Source: Gari tellinella
Taxonomy: Eukaryota > Mollusca > Bivalvia > Cardiida > Psammobiidae
Reading direction: 5' to 3'
Assembly: GCA_922989275.2 (NCBI GenBank)
Contig: OV277868.1
Location: 79,040,216 to 79,104,215 of the forward strand
Length of the DNA: 64,000 bases
The translations under genes were made by a program, and so were the position numbers. This document shows positions 1-10,555 of the stretch, piece after piece. Numbering within the stretch: the stretch's first letter is position 1; every line of letters starts with the position of its first letter. The notes below the pieces were generated by a model. It searched no databases. It worked only from the letters and a program-made list of their open reading frames with translations, and was not told the origin of the DNA.

Positions 1-90
1 TTTTGGTAACTAAAAGGATCCACAAGGGAACCTAATAATCCACAAAAGTTAATTAGTGTTGAAAGAGTTAATAGTCATAAATTGACTAGA

Positions 91-145
91 CTTAATTAGA
101 AACCGGAACTATATATTAAAAGTTTCAGAGATGAATGAGTTAACC
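91..145. mobile_element. Family C end fragment in the intron
   Basis: The sequence up to the TTAA at 140-145 matches the inner end of family C (AAAGTTTCAGAGATGAATGAG). Only about 50 bp remain, and the rest of the element is absent. Confidence 0.4.
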
Positions 146-170
146 TATGTATTTTCTCTCTCTATCCTAG

Positions 171-372
171 GTGGATTCATGATTACCAAGACGCCTGTAT
201 CGACAAATTGTACAGCTTCATTCGAGGTCTTGCCCCTATAGAGCCTTCCAAACCCATCGCCCAAGGGCCCGTGGCCGACGGAGAAAAATTAAGTAAAGAG
301 CATATACCAGTCTGCAGCATAGTCACAGTCCAGGATCAGCCGGATGCCCCTGTGGTTGAGTCTGCGGAATAG
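171..372 (+). CDS. Terminal coding exon of an unrecognised gene entering from the left
   Basis: A pyrimidine-rich tract ending in CTAG (151-170) is a good 3' splice site. Reading in phase 1 from 171 gives 66 codons and a TAG stop at 370-372. The translation begins WIHDYQDACIDKLYSFIRGL and ends in a polar, Val/Glu-rich tail (PDAPVVESAE). Base composition is clearly more GC-rich than the flanks, as expected for coding DNA among AT-rich repeats. I do not recognise the family. The N-terminal half looks like the end of a folded domain and the rest like a disordered C-terminus. The other exons lie outside the window. The preceding intron (1-170) carries the tail end of a family C element (about 91-145). 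No close AATAAA follows, so the 3' end of the transcript is not placed. Confidence 0.6.
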
Positions 373-536
373 CTGATTGATAAGACTTAGTTATAATCTG
401 ATTTTATTGACTTGTCTTCATGTTCAGACATCTAAATGCTACTACTTCTTGGGCCTGTCTTATTAAACGTGGTACGACACATATTGTTGAAAGTCAGATT
501 CTCAATTTTTCTTAACTTTGATTTACTTCTCCATCT

Positions 537-609
537 AATCCTGTCTTGTAACATTTCTTTGGAATCGTCTTTTCAAGACGATTCCAAAGAGATGTCACAA
601 GACAGGATT
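537..609. repeat. Near-perfect hairpin downstream of the first gene
   Basis: A left arm of about 35 nt (537-571) pairs with 575-609 with only two mismatches, around a 3-nt loop. The apex AATCGTC/GACGATT resembles the family H core, but the outer arms differ. It could lie in the 3' UTR of the upstream gene. 373-536 and 610-958 show nothing else that I recognise. Confidence 0.7.
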
Positions 610-958
610 GGACAGGGAAATCAGAAGTAAGATGTATTTTAAAGTTTTGACTTAAGACCGTTTTTGTCGTTCGACGTGTCGTAATATTGGCACCTGTTGT
701 ATAATTTTTAATTGTAAGTCAAACACACGATTTACTGAATTTTGAAAAATTATATTTATTTATTTATATCATAAAGAATAGTCCAATTGACATATTGTTC
801 GATTTTTCTGACCTGTCGTAGTTATTTTTAGAACAGAATAGTTCATAATGGTAAATAGATAACAGGGTAACATCGGATCTATATAGTCGTACACTTTCCA
901 ACTTGAGATAACATGATCCTCGTGCAGCAAGAGACCCTTGCGCCAACTTTATTGATAT

Positions 959-1180
959 TTTATTCTTTCCCAACAAACGCATTTATATACTAAAACTATT
1001 ATTTCCATTGCAAACAGGTTGGAGCCAGATCAGACGCCGGGTTACCCGGCGTCTGATCAGGCTCCAACCTGTTTGCTACTCAGATTAAAAATATAATTAA
1101 AATTTCTTCAAGTAAATTTCCACAGTTTAGTGCATTGCGTTTGCGTTTAAACGGGAAATAATAAGGTATCCTCTACTGTA
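959..1180. mobile_element. Family F element, left end truncated
   Basis: The central palindrome at 1010-1076 has GCAAACAG/CTGTTTGC ends and a GACGCCGG/CCGGCGTC apex. The right end reads to ACTGTA at 1180, as in other F copies. The left CAGTGGAGAA end is lost. The 1181-1625 interval holds a short CTGT run near 1411-1430 and nothing else recognisable. Confidence 0.7.
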
Positions 1181-1625
1181 CATTGCGCACAAAAATTACA
1201 GCTATCCGTACCATTAACCGTATGTAGAGAAAACTCATCCCTTTGAAAGTTTTAGAATGTTCCAATCTAAAAATAACTCCGACAGGTCAGAAGAAAACAC
1301 TAATAAATGTCAGATGGAATTATATAATAATGTTCGTTATTCTCCTTTGTAACTAGGAATATTTTCTAATATAAGTGCCATTTTTATTTCTGAAGCATGA
1401 CTGTCCCTCTGTCTGTCTGTCTGTCTATTTATTTTGCTGTCAGCAGCATCTCCCCCTAAAACTGCTTGAATAATACTGCTCAAACATTCATTTCTTTATA
1501 AACTAATACCAGGTTTCTGTATAAACTAGTACAGGGTTTCTGTATATACACAATAACTCATTTTAGCTGTAGGGAATTTATGGCTTCCATTTGTTAGCTT
1601 AAGCAATTTAAAGTTTGGCTTTCAG

Positions 1626-1877
1626 TTAACCCATTACCCCATAGCCTGTTTCTAGTATTGAAGATCAGTGATCACATAAAGCAGGTTGAAAGTAAAGCAG
1701 AATGTGCCTTGAGGCACATTCTGCTTTACTTTCATTCTGCTTTAAGCTATCACCGTCTAGGAAATAGAAAATATATCTGATGGAACACAATCATGACTGT
1801 ATAAAGTTGAACTATATTCTTCAGTGGACAAAGAAATTAAAGGCGTAAAAAGGTGTATTTATAGGGTGATGGGTTAA
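1626..1877. mobile_element. Family A element, full length (252 bp)
   Basis: It is bounded by TTAA on both sides, with ends CCCATTACCCCATAG on the left and a decayed inverted copy on the right. The off-centre hairpin (about 1678-1745) has the core AAAGCAGAATG. TTAA duplication with CCC/GGG ends is the pattern of piggyBac-type non-autonomous elements, which is an inference because no transposase is present. Confidence 0.85.
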
Positions 1878-2026
1878 AGCAATAGACTAGTTACAAGCCT
1901 AGATTTGTATTCTCCCGTTTGCTAAACCAAATGAGACAAAAGGCAAATGGTCACAAATCAGAAAAGGTTAGATAAATATCATGGGAAAATAATATTTGCT
2001 AAATACCTGCTGAAATTCTGTACTGG

Positions 2027-2077
2027 AGAAATAAATCAAATGCGTAAAAATGTGTATCTATGGAGTAAAGGGTTAAA
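2027..2077. mobile_element. Family A right-end fragment
   Basis: The sequence GAAATAAATCAAATGCG through to GGGTTAA matches the right end of family A. It is flanked by an inverted pair (about 2012-2026 and 2084-2098, core CTGTACTGGAGA), so it forms the loop of a different hairpin. The remaining bases between 1878 and 2515 show no recognised feature. Confidence 0.5.
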
Positions 2078-2515
2078 CAGAGATCTCCAGTACAGAATAC
2101 ATGTTTTATCTTTATTTTGGACTGCTGAAAGAAATTCGAATCAGTATTTTTAAATATATAAAACATTCTTCATTGATAATATAATATTCTTGTTAATCAG
2201 TTTGGTATACCATAAGGGAAACATCCATAGTCAGTAAAATCCATAATAACTACCTTTATTTGTGTTTTATCTATTTCTCTTCTTTTCTACCTCTGTAATG
2301 TACAAAGAAAATCCATGTTTACAACCCATTAAGTCATACAGACTCATTTTGACTCATTGCCCAATAGCCTCATACTGACTCATTTTGACACACTTTAATC
2401 TACTAGCTTGTATTGAGATAAGCATTGATAATTGTTTATTGCTTATGAGTTAATGGGATAATCATAAGGTGGTACCTGTAGTGCCGTGAGTAGAGAGGAC
2501 GTTATTCTTTCCCAT

Positions 2516-2767
2516 TTAACCCATTACCCCATAGCCGGTTTCTAGTTTTGAAGAAAGGTGACCACTTAAAGCAGGTTGAAAGTAAAGCAGAATGTGCCTT
2601 AAGGCACATTCTGCTTTACTTTCAAACTGCTTTAAGCTATAATCTGTTAGGATAAAGACAATATTTCTTATAGTACATACTCATGACTGTGTAAAGTGGA
2701 ACTTTTTTCTTCATTGGAGGAATAAAATAAAGGTGTTAAAAAGGGTATTGATGGGGCAATGGGTTAA
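2516..2767. mobile_element. Family A element, full length (252 bp)
   Basis: TTAA lies at both ends with the same 252-bp length as the copies at 1626 and 5101. The hairpin around 2570-2635 is nearly perfect, with GTGCCTTAAGGCAC at its apex. Confidence 0.9.
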
Positions 2768-2771
2768 ACTC

Positions 2772-2988
2772 AGACGAAAAGCAAAAACATTACAATAAAA
2801 TGTCAAAATAACATTTTTTTTTACAATTTTGACTATTCATTTTAACTTGAGTAGCAAAGAAAATTGGAGCCTCCAGGTCGGATGCCGGGTTACCCGACAT
2901 CTGATCTGGCTCCAAACTCTTTGCAATGGACATAATAGTTTTAGCATAAACACATTTATTTGGAAAGAATAACGCCTTATTCACTGTA
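2772..2988. mobile_element. Family F element, degenerate, reverse order
   Basis: The palindrome at 2854-2924 has the shared GCAAA...TTTGC ends, but one arm has decayed. The right end retains AAAGAATAACG and CACTGTA. An AT-rich TTATTA run follows at about 3005-3070. Confidence 0.6.
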
Positions 2989-3119
2989 GTAAAGGATATT
3001 CTTTACATATTATTATTTTATTTTTATTATTTTATTATTATTAATATTAATCATTATTAATATTATAATACGAGATTTACATGCTAGCATATAGTAAAGA
3101 TCCTAACGAGACATCATAT

Positions 3120-3347
3120 TTAACCCATTGCATGCTGGGTAATATTTGGCAGCCATTTTAAAATGTCGTCTGCAGCAGGTATAACTCAAATATTTGCAAA
3201 ATATTTTAGCAGTTTCGGATAGAATATTGACTAACCTGCAAACAGTTTTGATCTCAGATCAGCCCCCACAATGTGGGGCCTGATCTGAGATCAAAACTGT
3301 TTGCCTAGAGGTACACCTAAAAGTGTATCCCGCATGAAATGGGTTAA
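3120..3347. mobile_element. TTAA element with CCCATTGCATGCTGGG ends
   Basis: It is bounded by TTAA at 3120-3123 and 3344-3347, with ends CCCATTGCATG and CATGAAATGGG. The palindrome at 3238-3304 has GCAAACAG/CTGTTTGC ends but a GCCCCCACA/TGTGGGGC apex instead of the usual GACGCCG. Its layout matches family B with different terminal repeats. 3348-3854 shows nothing recognisable. Confidence 0.7.
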
Positions 3348-3854
3348 GTCATCTCATATGGGTCTACTCTGTTTCCAACTCTGCTTTTTGTTTAACTGTA
3401 ACATTCATGAGTTCATTTTTTATGACTGAATGACTAGCTTGATAATCATTGGTCTGCTTGGCTTTAAAGCCTATATTTTGTTTTGTTTTCTATAAGAATG
3501 TGTGCTTTTTATTCTTATGTGTGCACAAAGAATGTTCACCTGTTAAATATATAATGTGCACACTTAACATAACAAGTTTTTTTAAGAAATACTAGGAATA
3601 TTAGCGGCAGTTGAAAGCTTAATGCCTGTATAGGACATATGCATTGCTGAATGTTTTTATGTAACTAGATGGTTATTCAAGAGAGATTGTCTTATATTAT
3701 CTAGTTAACTTGCCTAAAGAACTTTATTTTGTTACTGAATGAAATACTTTAAGTATTATGGAAAACTGTACTAGTCACTTGTTAAGTTTTTTCAGTAAGT
3801 CTAATAAATTTCTAAAGATTAAAGAAAGCATTAGCATTATTTAAATGATTCTAG

Positions 3855-4314
3855 GCCTTTACTCCATAGCCTGTTTCTTGTATTGAAGATAGGTGACCAG
3901 TTAAAGCAGGTTGAAAGTGAGGCAGAAAGTCCCTTAAGGCATATACTGCTTTACTTTTAACCTGCTTTATGCTTCCATCTGCTAGAATATAGAACTACAG
4001 TAAAAAATCTCTATTACGACCACTAAATTATGTTAATTATTAGGGTGTTTAAGATAGGTGACCGCTTTAAGCAAGGTGACAGTGAAACAGAAAGCTCCTT
4101 TAGGAGCTTTCTGTTTCATTGTCACCTTGCATTAAGCTGTCACCTGTCTATTATACAATCAATTAGCCTTCGTTTTAGTGGTAGTAATAGAGAGGTTTTA
4201 CTGTATTTTCCTATGATATATATTCATGACTGTGTAAATTTGTAATTATTTCTTCAGTGGAGGAATAAGTATTAAAAAGGCGTAAAAGTGCTTATCTATG
4301 GAGTAATGGGTTAA
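3855..4314. mobile_element. Family A element interrupted by a family E element
   Basis: The left half (to about 3995) and the right half (from about 4206, ending in GGGTTAA at 4314) together make a typical family A element. They are separated by the E copy at 3998-4203. The order of events is therefore A first, then E. Confidence 0.8.
3998..4203. mobile_element. Family E element nested in family A
   Basis: It has inverted ends CAGTAAAA..TCTCTATTAC and its complement, flanked by TA at 3996-3997 and 4204-4205. The core hairpin AGAAAGCTCC/GGAGCTTTCT lies near 4085-4125. TA duplication plus CAGT ends fits a Tc1/mariner-type non-autonomous element (inference). Confidence 0.8.
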
Positions 4315-4857
4315 TAACTTAATAAATATTGTCAATTTTAATTGTGTTGTTAGAATAAGCTTTTGGGTTTCGTCTTACCACGGTGAAAGAGCTCAAGTGA
4401 GATTAAAGTAATGCTTTTATATGGGCCAATTTCAATGTTAAATTTTTGTGTCCACACTACTTTTCTATAACCACTTGATGGAATTCTGGGAAATTTGCCA
4501 GGATGCGTGATGATGGTTCGCTTCCAATTGAAGATATGCATATTGTGTTTGATTTCAGCCTTTTTGTTACAAGCCAAATTTTCCTATTCTGGAGTTGTGA
4601 CCCTTCAGTAACTGTTGTCAAAAGGTTGTCAAATTCTCTCACTTTTTCCACCATTTATGTGCAAAATATATTTAATGGCCAACTTAAATGCTAAAACTGT
4701 TAAGAGTTATTGACCTTAAGTAGCCAAAAGGTACTAAATTTGCTCATGTTTTACTCTGTCTTTGATAACGGTTGCCCAATCTTCACCACACTTTTGTCAT
4801 AATAAGGCTAAGATAATGAAAAGCCAGTTATAGTTAGAACATATTAAGTGAAATCTG

Positions 4858-4911
4858 AATGGTTAAGAAGGGGCAGAGCGAGCGCAGCGAGTGACCCCCT
4901 TCTTAGCCATT
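4858..4911. repeat. Hairpin with GAGCGCAGCGAG loop
   Basis: ATGGTTAAGAAGGGG pairs with the complement at 4896-4910. The loop itself is GC-rich and partly self-complementary. No terminal repeats are visible outside it. The surrounding 4315-4857 and 4912-5100 hold nothing that I can name. Confidence 0.5.
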
Positions 4912-5100
4912 AAGATATGTAACCTATATATTTTGCATGGCCGATGATAGAATATTCCCACGTTTATCGTAAACAAACCTCGCTTATTCTGGTTGTTAGA
5001 TTGCCAAATATGGCAGTATTTACAACTAGTTGCTACGAGGCAGAGTTATCTATACGCGATGTCCAAAAACAACAAAATTCTTAATGATTAAGTTCCGTAC

Positions 5101-5352
5101 TTAACCCATTACCCCATAGCCTGTTTCTAGTATTGAAGATACGTGACAATTTAAAGCAGGTTAAAAGTAAAGCAGAATGTGTCTTATGGCACATTCTGAT
5201 TTACTTTCAGCCTGCTTTAAGCTATTATCTGCTAGATTAAAGAAAACATTTCTTATGATTTATATTTGTAACAGTATAAATTGGAACTATTTTCTTCAAT
5301 CGATGAATAAATCAAAGGCTTAAAAAGGCGTTTTTATGGGGTAATGGGTTAA
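5101..5352. mobile_element. Family A element, full length (252 bp)
   Basis: TTAA-CCCATTACCCCATAG opens it at 5101 and GGGGTAATGGGTTAA closes it at 5352. The outer terminal repeats pair over about 15 bp without mismatch, making this one of the best-preserved copies. Confidence 0.9.
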
Positions 5353-5479
5353 TGGGGTGCAAAAGGCAGTTTGATTGGTTTAAAATGTAGGTTATGTTCT
5401 AATTTTTGATAGTCACTTTGGAGTATTTTGCTACTGTAAAACTTTAGCACAATTGCCACTCAAGTGAAGATTCATTTGC

Positions 5480-5694
5480 TTAACCCTTTACTTCATAGAT
5501 ATGCATTTTTATGCATTTGATTTATTCCTCTACTGAAGAAAATAGTTCCGCTTTATAGTCATGAATATGTACCGTAAGAAATGTGTTCTATACCGTAGCT
5601 TAAAACAGGCTGAACATAAAGCAGAATGCACCTTAAAGGTGCATTCTGCTTTACATTTAGCCTGCTTTAAGTGGTCACCTATCTTCCAGTATTA
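5480..5694. mobile_element. Family A element, reverse order, outer end lost
   Basis: It opens with TTAACCCTTTACTTCATAG and carries a hairpin with AAAGCAGAATGCACC arms at about 5607-5672. It ends without the closing TTAA and merges into the next copy. Confidence 0.7.
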
Positions 5695-5700
5695 GTATAT

Positions 5701-6095
5701 ACAGTCATGAATAAATTTCATGAGATATATTATCTATATCTTAGCAGATGGTAGCTTGAACCAGGCTGAAATAAAAGCAGAATGCGCCTTAACCCTTAGC
5801 CCGCCAAATAAATTGTCGTCTGCTATATTTCTCGTCTGCTTCAAGTTTCAAAGTGCTTCAAAGTTGCTCAAAATTGCTGAACATTTTGTCCGAGTGTCAA
5901 ACAGCTTGGATCCGGATGAGACGCCGAGTTACTCTGCGTCTCATCCGGATCCAAGCTGTTTGCATATGGAGCTATAGTCGTGACTGGCAGGCTAAGGGTT
6001 AAGGCGCATTTTGTTTTTCTTTAAAACTTTAAACCTGCTTTAAGTAGTCACCTGTCATTAAAACTAAAAGTGCTATGGGATAATTGGTTGGCTCA
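5701..6095. mobile_element. Family A element split at its hairpin tip by a family B element
   Basis: The left part ends GCAGAATGCGCC and the right part resumes GGCGCATTTTG. They are the two arms of the A hairpin, separated exactly at the apical TTAA by the insert at 5789-6002. Confidence 0.75.
5789..6002. mobile_element. Family B-type TTAA element inserted at a hairpin tip
   Basis: TTAA at 5789-5792 and 5999-6002 bound the ends CCCTTAGCCCGCCA and TGGCAGGCTAAGGG. The internal palindrome at 5897-5963 has CAAACAGCTTGGATCC arms and a GACGC/GCGTC apex. The host is family A. Confidence 0.85.
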
Positions 6096-6290
6096 GTAGC
6101 CTGTTTCTAGTTTTAAAGATGTGTGACCACTTAACGAAGGTTGAAAGTAAAGCAAAATGCACCTTAAGGATAAAAAAAAATCTTATTTTACATATTCATA
6201 ACTAATGGTATATAAAGTGGAACTATTTTCTTCAGTAGATAAATATGTTGGAGTAGTAAAAAGGCATATTAATGAGGTAAAGGATCAAAA
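6083..6290. mobile_element. Degenerate family A copy
   Basis: TAGCCTGTTTCTAG and the left hairpin arm are present. After CACCTTAAGG the right arm is deleted and replaced by an A-run. The right flank features (TATTTTCTTCAGT) remain. Confidence 0.6.
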
Positions 6291-6595
6291 GTGTGTGATC
6301 GTATGTGTGAAATGCTATTTTCCATAGCCAATGCATTGTTTTGTTCTTGCCTATAATATTATTGCTGTGCTTACCATTTTACTTATAGATAACTTACATT
6401 TGATGTCCATGGACTGGGTCCATTGTTTTTTGTGCAATTCTTAGAAAAGTTCCTATACTATAGAAAATTCCTGTGTATTATATGATGTGACAAAATCCTT
6501 GTTTTTGAAACTTTTTTTTGTCTATATTTAGGCGTCATATTTATTATAACTTATATTTATGATTGGTGTGGTGTTACTATAGATTCCACTTTTAA

Positions 6596-6816
6596 GGTAG
6601 TACACCTCTTAGTGTAATTGGGCCATTGGCAACCAATATCAGTACTCTACTGATAGTGATCAGCATTTCTGGTCATATCATAGTCCATACCGTACTATGC
6701 TCATGCTCGAACTTGGTATAGCATGGACTATCAGTTTACGAGAATAGCTGTAATGATCACTCTATGATTAGTACCAATAGCAACAGATGTTGGCTTGATT
6801 TCAGGGGTGTACTACA
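6596..6816. mobile_element. Inverted-repeat element with GTAGTACACC ends
   Basis: GGTAGTACACC at the left is mirrored by GGTGTACTAC at the right. A second internal inverted pair (CATAGTCCATACC with GGTATAGCATGGACTAT) sits near 6680-6735. This family occurs once, and a partly similar core (GGTACTCTAC) lies near 49926. Confidence 0.6.
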
Positions 6817-6917
6817 TTAAGCAAGTTTTGAGATGTCATCCTTTATAAATTAATGTCTGATTATTGGTAAAGAGCACAGTAAAATCACTCTATTACAACC
6901 ACTTAAGATTTAGGTGT

Positions 6918-7153
6918 TTAACCTATTACTCCATAAATGCGCCGTTTTACGTCTTTGATTTATTCCTTAATTGAAGAAAATAGTTCCACTTTGTACATTC
7001 ATGCATATGTATCATCAGAAATATTTTCTATATTATAGCAGATGATAGATTAAAGCAGGTTGAAAGTAAAGCAGAATTCTGCTTTACTTTCAACCTGCTT
7101 CAAGTGGTCAACTATCTTTCAAACTAGAAACAAGCGATGGGGTAATGGGTTAA
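6918..7153. mobile_element. Family A element, reverse order
   Basis: It has TTAA at both ends and a near-perfect hairpin (about 7053-7107) with a very short apex (AGAATTCT). It shares its right TTAA with the next element. Confidence 0.85.
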
Positions 7154-7383
7154 CCCATTACCCCATAGCTTGGCTCTAATTTTGAAGATATGTGACTACT
7201 TAAAGCAGGTTTAAAGTTAAGCACATTCTGCTTTACTTTCAGCCTGCTTTCAGGTACCATGTGCTAGGATATAGAAAATATTTCTTATTTTATACATCTT
7301 GACTGTATAAATCGGAACTATTTTCTTCAGTGGAAGAAAAAATTACATGTGTAAAAAGGCGTATTTATGGGGTAATTGGTTAA
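7150..7383. mobile_element. Family A element, forward, abutting the previous one
   Basis: It starts at the same TTAA (7150-7153) that ends the copy at 6918 and runs to GGTAATTGGTTAA at 7383. The two elements are head to head with no spacer. Confidence 0.85.
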
Positions 7384-7398
7384 GACAAGTAGTTGCTG

Positions 7399-7638
7399 CA
7401 GTGGAGAAGATTTTATTCTTTCCGATTAGAAATCAAACGAAATACCAACACATTGCAACGAAATGCAGAAAAGGACAATATTTTGACAATTCTATTATTC
7501 ATTATAATCTGCCAAACAGTTTGGAGTCTGATCAGATGCTAGGCTACCTAGTGTCTGATCTGGCTACAAACTGTTTGTTATGGAAATAATTGTTTTAGAA
7601 TAAACACCTTTATTGGGAAAGAATGTCTTCTCAACTGT
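7399..7638. mobile_element. Family F element
   Basis: The CAGTGGAGAAGA start and the AAAGAATG..CAACTG end are present. The palindrome at about 7511-7579 has CAAACAGTTTGGAGTCTGATC arms. Confidence 0.75.
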
Positions 7639-7745
7639 TTAAGTAAGATGAAAGCAGAAGCGTTTTGTTTTATTTTCAATTTGCTTTAACTCTTTGAACC
7701 ATAGTGGCGAGAATACAAATCCTTTACAAGCAATATACATATGAA

Positions 7746-7938
7746 CAGGGCTCCAGATAAGGGGGAGTAAACTGAACAAATCAAACAATTTCTCACTCAT
7801 TTTAACACTGAACCCTATGGTGTTACTACTCTTTAGAATCGTCTCTTCGAGACGATTCTAATGAGTAGTGACACCATAGGGTTTAATGCAGAAATAAAGA
7901 TTTTAGATTTTGAAATACTCCCCTTATCTGGAGCTCTG
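7746..7938. mobile_element. Family H element with 6-bp target duplication
   Basis: The ends are CAGGGCTCCAGATAAG and CTTATCTGGAGCTCTG. TATGAA occurs immediately outside both ends (7740-7745 and 7939-7944). The core is a palindrome with AGAATCGTCTC/GAGACGATTCT at its tip and GTGTTACTACTC/GAGTAGTGACAC beyond it. Confidence 0.85.
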
Positions 7939-7984
7939 TATGAAGAGTACACTCAATATATACAAACAATGTAGAGAGAAGACC

Positions 7985-8141
7985 TAAATCAGAGGCTCCT
8001 ATAGGAACCCTCTTATCAGGGTCTGCACTGTTTGTAATTTTGCTAAATCTTGTAAAAAATTGTTTTAACTTTTCAAAGTAGAATAGGTTTTATTTGAAAC
8101 TGGAATTGTCCATTAAAAGTTTCAGAGGTGAATGAGTTAAG
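7985..8141. mobile_element. Family C element, one half
   Basis: It has a hairpin arm AGGCTCCTATAGGA plus the typical C end ATTAAAAGTTTCAGAGGTG to TTAA. The outer left end is missing. Confidence 0.55.
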
Positions 8142-8163
8142 CTGTCCCCTGTATTTGATACTA

Positions 8164-8322
8164 CAGTAAAACCTCTCTATTACGACCACTAAATTTGGTT
8201 AATTATTATGTGTTTAAAACAGGTGACTGCTAAAAGGAGCTTTCTGTTTTACTGTCACCTTGTTTTAAGCTGTTTCTTGTATTTTATATTATTAATTAGC
8301 CTTTTTAGTGAGGTTTTACTGT
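8164..8322. mobile_element. Family E element, internally deleted
   Basis: CAGTAAAACCTCTCTATTAC opens it and GAGGTTTTACTG closes it. The hairpin core is reduced relative to the copy at 3998. Confidence 0.8.
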
Positions 8323-8517
8323 TTTTATTTGTCTGATTTTCAGTTTTTGTACTAGAGTGGCTTAACTGTGTACATTTGTAAGACTTGTGTCATAATTTGT
8401 TATCTATTAATAATTAGAAAGTTGGATATAATTGTCCACTTAAGTACATCAGAATATGAGTAAGGCTAACATTATTTCCTATCATTTCATGATCAAGAGA
8501 GTTTTCCTATTTTAATC

Positions 8518-8704
8518 ATGGCTCCAGATGAGAGGGAGTAAACCGATCAATAATCCAGCTTTTCTTACTAATTTCAGCACCAATTTCTATGGTGTAACTA
8601 CTCATTAGAATTGTCTCAAAGAGACAATTCTAATAAGTATTAACACCATAGGGTTTAATGCAGAAATTTTAGTTTTCGAAATACTCCCCTTATCTTGAGC
8701 TTTG
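8518..8704. mobile_element. Family H element, diverged
   Basis: CATGGCTCCAGATGAG and CTTATCTTGAGCTTTG are decayed H ends. The core palindrome AGAATTGTCTC/GAGACAATTCT is intact. No clean flanking duplication remains. Confidence 0.7.
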
Positions 8705-8919
8705 TTGATAATGATTGTAGATAACATTGCCTTGCAAAATCAGTCTTTCAATTTATACTATACTATGATACTGTCCCTCTATGCAACTCAAATAGAAATT
8801 ATATTTCAAGAATTGTGTAAAACATTACCTGAAACCTAGAACTCAAAAGTTCCTTCAGGAGCTGTCTGATCTGGGTCTACATTTTTATGTTAAAAAAGCT
8901 TCTGATTATGCTTCCATCA

Positions 8920-9001
8920 GGAGAGAGGCTACCTGTTTGTTTTATTTATTTTTGTCCGCTGGAGAGAGGTTACCCGTTTGTTTTATTTATTTTTGTCCGA
9001 T
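8920..9001. repeat. Two tandem copies of a 41-bp unit
   Basis: GGAGAGAGGCTACC at 8920 and GGAGAGAGGTTACC at 8961 start two nearly identical 41-bp units ending TTTTGTCCG. The rest of 8705-9150 shows nothing recognisable. Confidence 0.8.
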
Positions 9002-9150
9002 AGTCCCTTACTATTGCATCCACAGAACATGCATATTTTGCCATTTATATAACCTTTAGACGGAATATTTTGGAACGTGGGAATTTTTAGTTAAGCAATA
9101 ATTCATGGAGGAACAGTTGAGAATCTATAAGATACAGTTATGTGACTGCT

Positions 9151-9389
9151 TCACCCTTTACCCCATAGCCTGTTCTAGTTTTGAAAATAGGTGAGTACTT
9201 AAAACAGGTTGAAAGTAAAGTAGGGCGCATTCTGCTTTACTTTCAGCCTGCTTTAAGTTACCTTTTGCTAGAATTAAGAAAGTATTCCTTCTGATACATA
9301 TTCATGACTGTATTGATTGGAATTATTTTCTTGGGCGGAGGATTAAACGGAATTTTGCTAAAAGGTGCTTCTATAAGGTAAAGGGTTAA
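9151..9389. mobile_element. Family A element, forward
   Basis: It runs from TTCACCCTTTACCCCATAG to AAGGGTTAA. The hairpin arms flank a shortened apex (AAGTAGGGCGC). Confidence 0.75.
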
Positions 9390-9395
9390 TGTGTA

Positions 9396-9450
9396 GAGAA
9401 AGTAATACAGAAAGCTCCTATAGGAGTTGTCTGTGTTACATTTACTATGC
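9396..9450. repeat. Small E-type core hairpin
   Basis: GAAAGCTCCTATAGGAG is the same core seen in family E, here without the terminal repeats. Confidence 0.4.
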
Positions 9451-9480
9451 ATTATATTGCAACAAACCTTTAAGACGTTT

Positions 9481-9735
9481 TTAACCCATTTCCCCATAAA
9501 TACGTCTAACTTATTTCTCCACAGAAGAAAATATTTCCAATTTATACAGTTACATGTATAAATATGTATGATAAGAAATATTTTCTATATTCTAGCAGAT
9601 GTTAGCGTAAAGCAGGCTGAAAGTAAAGCAGAATGTGCCTTAAGGCACATTCTGCTTTACTTTCAACCTGCTTTAAATGCTTAGTAGCTAACTTATTTTT
9701 CAAAATTAGAAACAGGCTATGGGTTAATGGGTTAA
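9481..9735. mobile_element. Family A element, reverse order (255 bp)
   Basis: TTAA flanks at 9481 and 9732-9735 enclose a near-perfect hairpin around 9611-9677 with GTGCCTTAAGGCAC at its tip. 9736-10087 holds nothing recognisable. Confidence 0.85.
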
Positions 9736-10087
9736 GACTTCTCCTTTTTAGTTGCTGCTTAGCAAAAGTCTGACAGATGTTTAAGCTGTCTAAATGTTGG
9801 TATTCCTTCTGTCAATCTACAATCTTAACATCAGTCATTGCTTTGCGCCCAGATGCATTAAAGATGAGTTATACAGTACTTCCTATTTGACATGTATATA
9901 ATTTTACTGCAGCTGTAAAGCCTATTTACACAGCACAGCTTCCAGTGGTGACCTATGAATGCGAAGGTCATATGTAGATATCAGTGTACCTGTCTTGGCG
10001 TCTTGTTTTACAAATGCATTTTGTATGAGTAAACAGATAAATTAAAATATTTAAACATATTTTGGTGTACCGGTAGTTACTGTACAT

Positions 10088-10347
10088 AATAGAAAAGACA
10101 ATTCTTTCCGTATAAACATGTTAATGCTTAAACAATTATGTCCTAATAAAAGGCTATGCAAACATTTTGGAGCCTGACCAGAAGCCGGGTAACCTGGCAT
10201 CTGATCAGGCTCAAAACTGTTTGCCAATCACATTAAAAACAATATTTACAATCAACAAAAAATTGTCATTTGCTGCATATTATTGTCTTGTGATTGCGTT
10301 TAGCATCGTTTAAATGGGAAACAATATATATAACGTCTTCACAGTAC
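10088..10347. mobile_element. Family F element, degenerate
   Basis: The palindrome 10158-10224 (GCAAACATTTTGGAGCC...) lies between ATTCTTTCCG and GGGAAACAATAT..CACAGTA ends. Both outer ends are eroded. Confidence 0.65.
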
Positions 10348-10555
10348 CTAAACAGAATGGTCTTGCTGTCTTTTACCAGCTTCCGCTTGCATTCACCAGG
10401 CACTGCGCTTCAGTATCAACAGTCAAACATGTGTAAGGCAGCTTTTCTTTGAAGAAGCACAGACAGGTGATTTTAATGTAGAGCAAAAGTGACACGAGAA
10501 AAACTCCTTCAGGAGCTTTTACTTTGCTTTTGTTCAGAATAACCCTGTTAGCCCT

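Noticed and set aside
5720..5977. Open frames containing NSLDPDETP-type peptides (also 57668-57871, 20346-20570, 24673-25014 and others)
   Set aside because: These are translations of the GCAAACAG/GACGCCG palindromes and flanks of families B, F and G. The same peptide appears wherever the palindrome does, so it is not a protein family.
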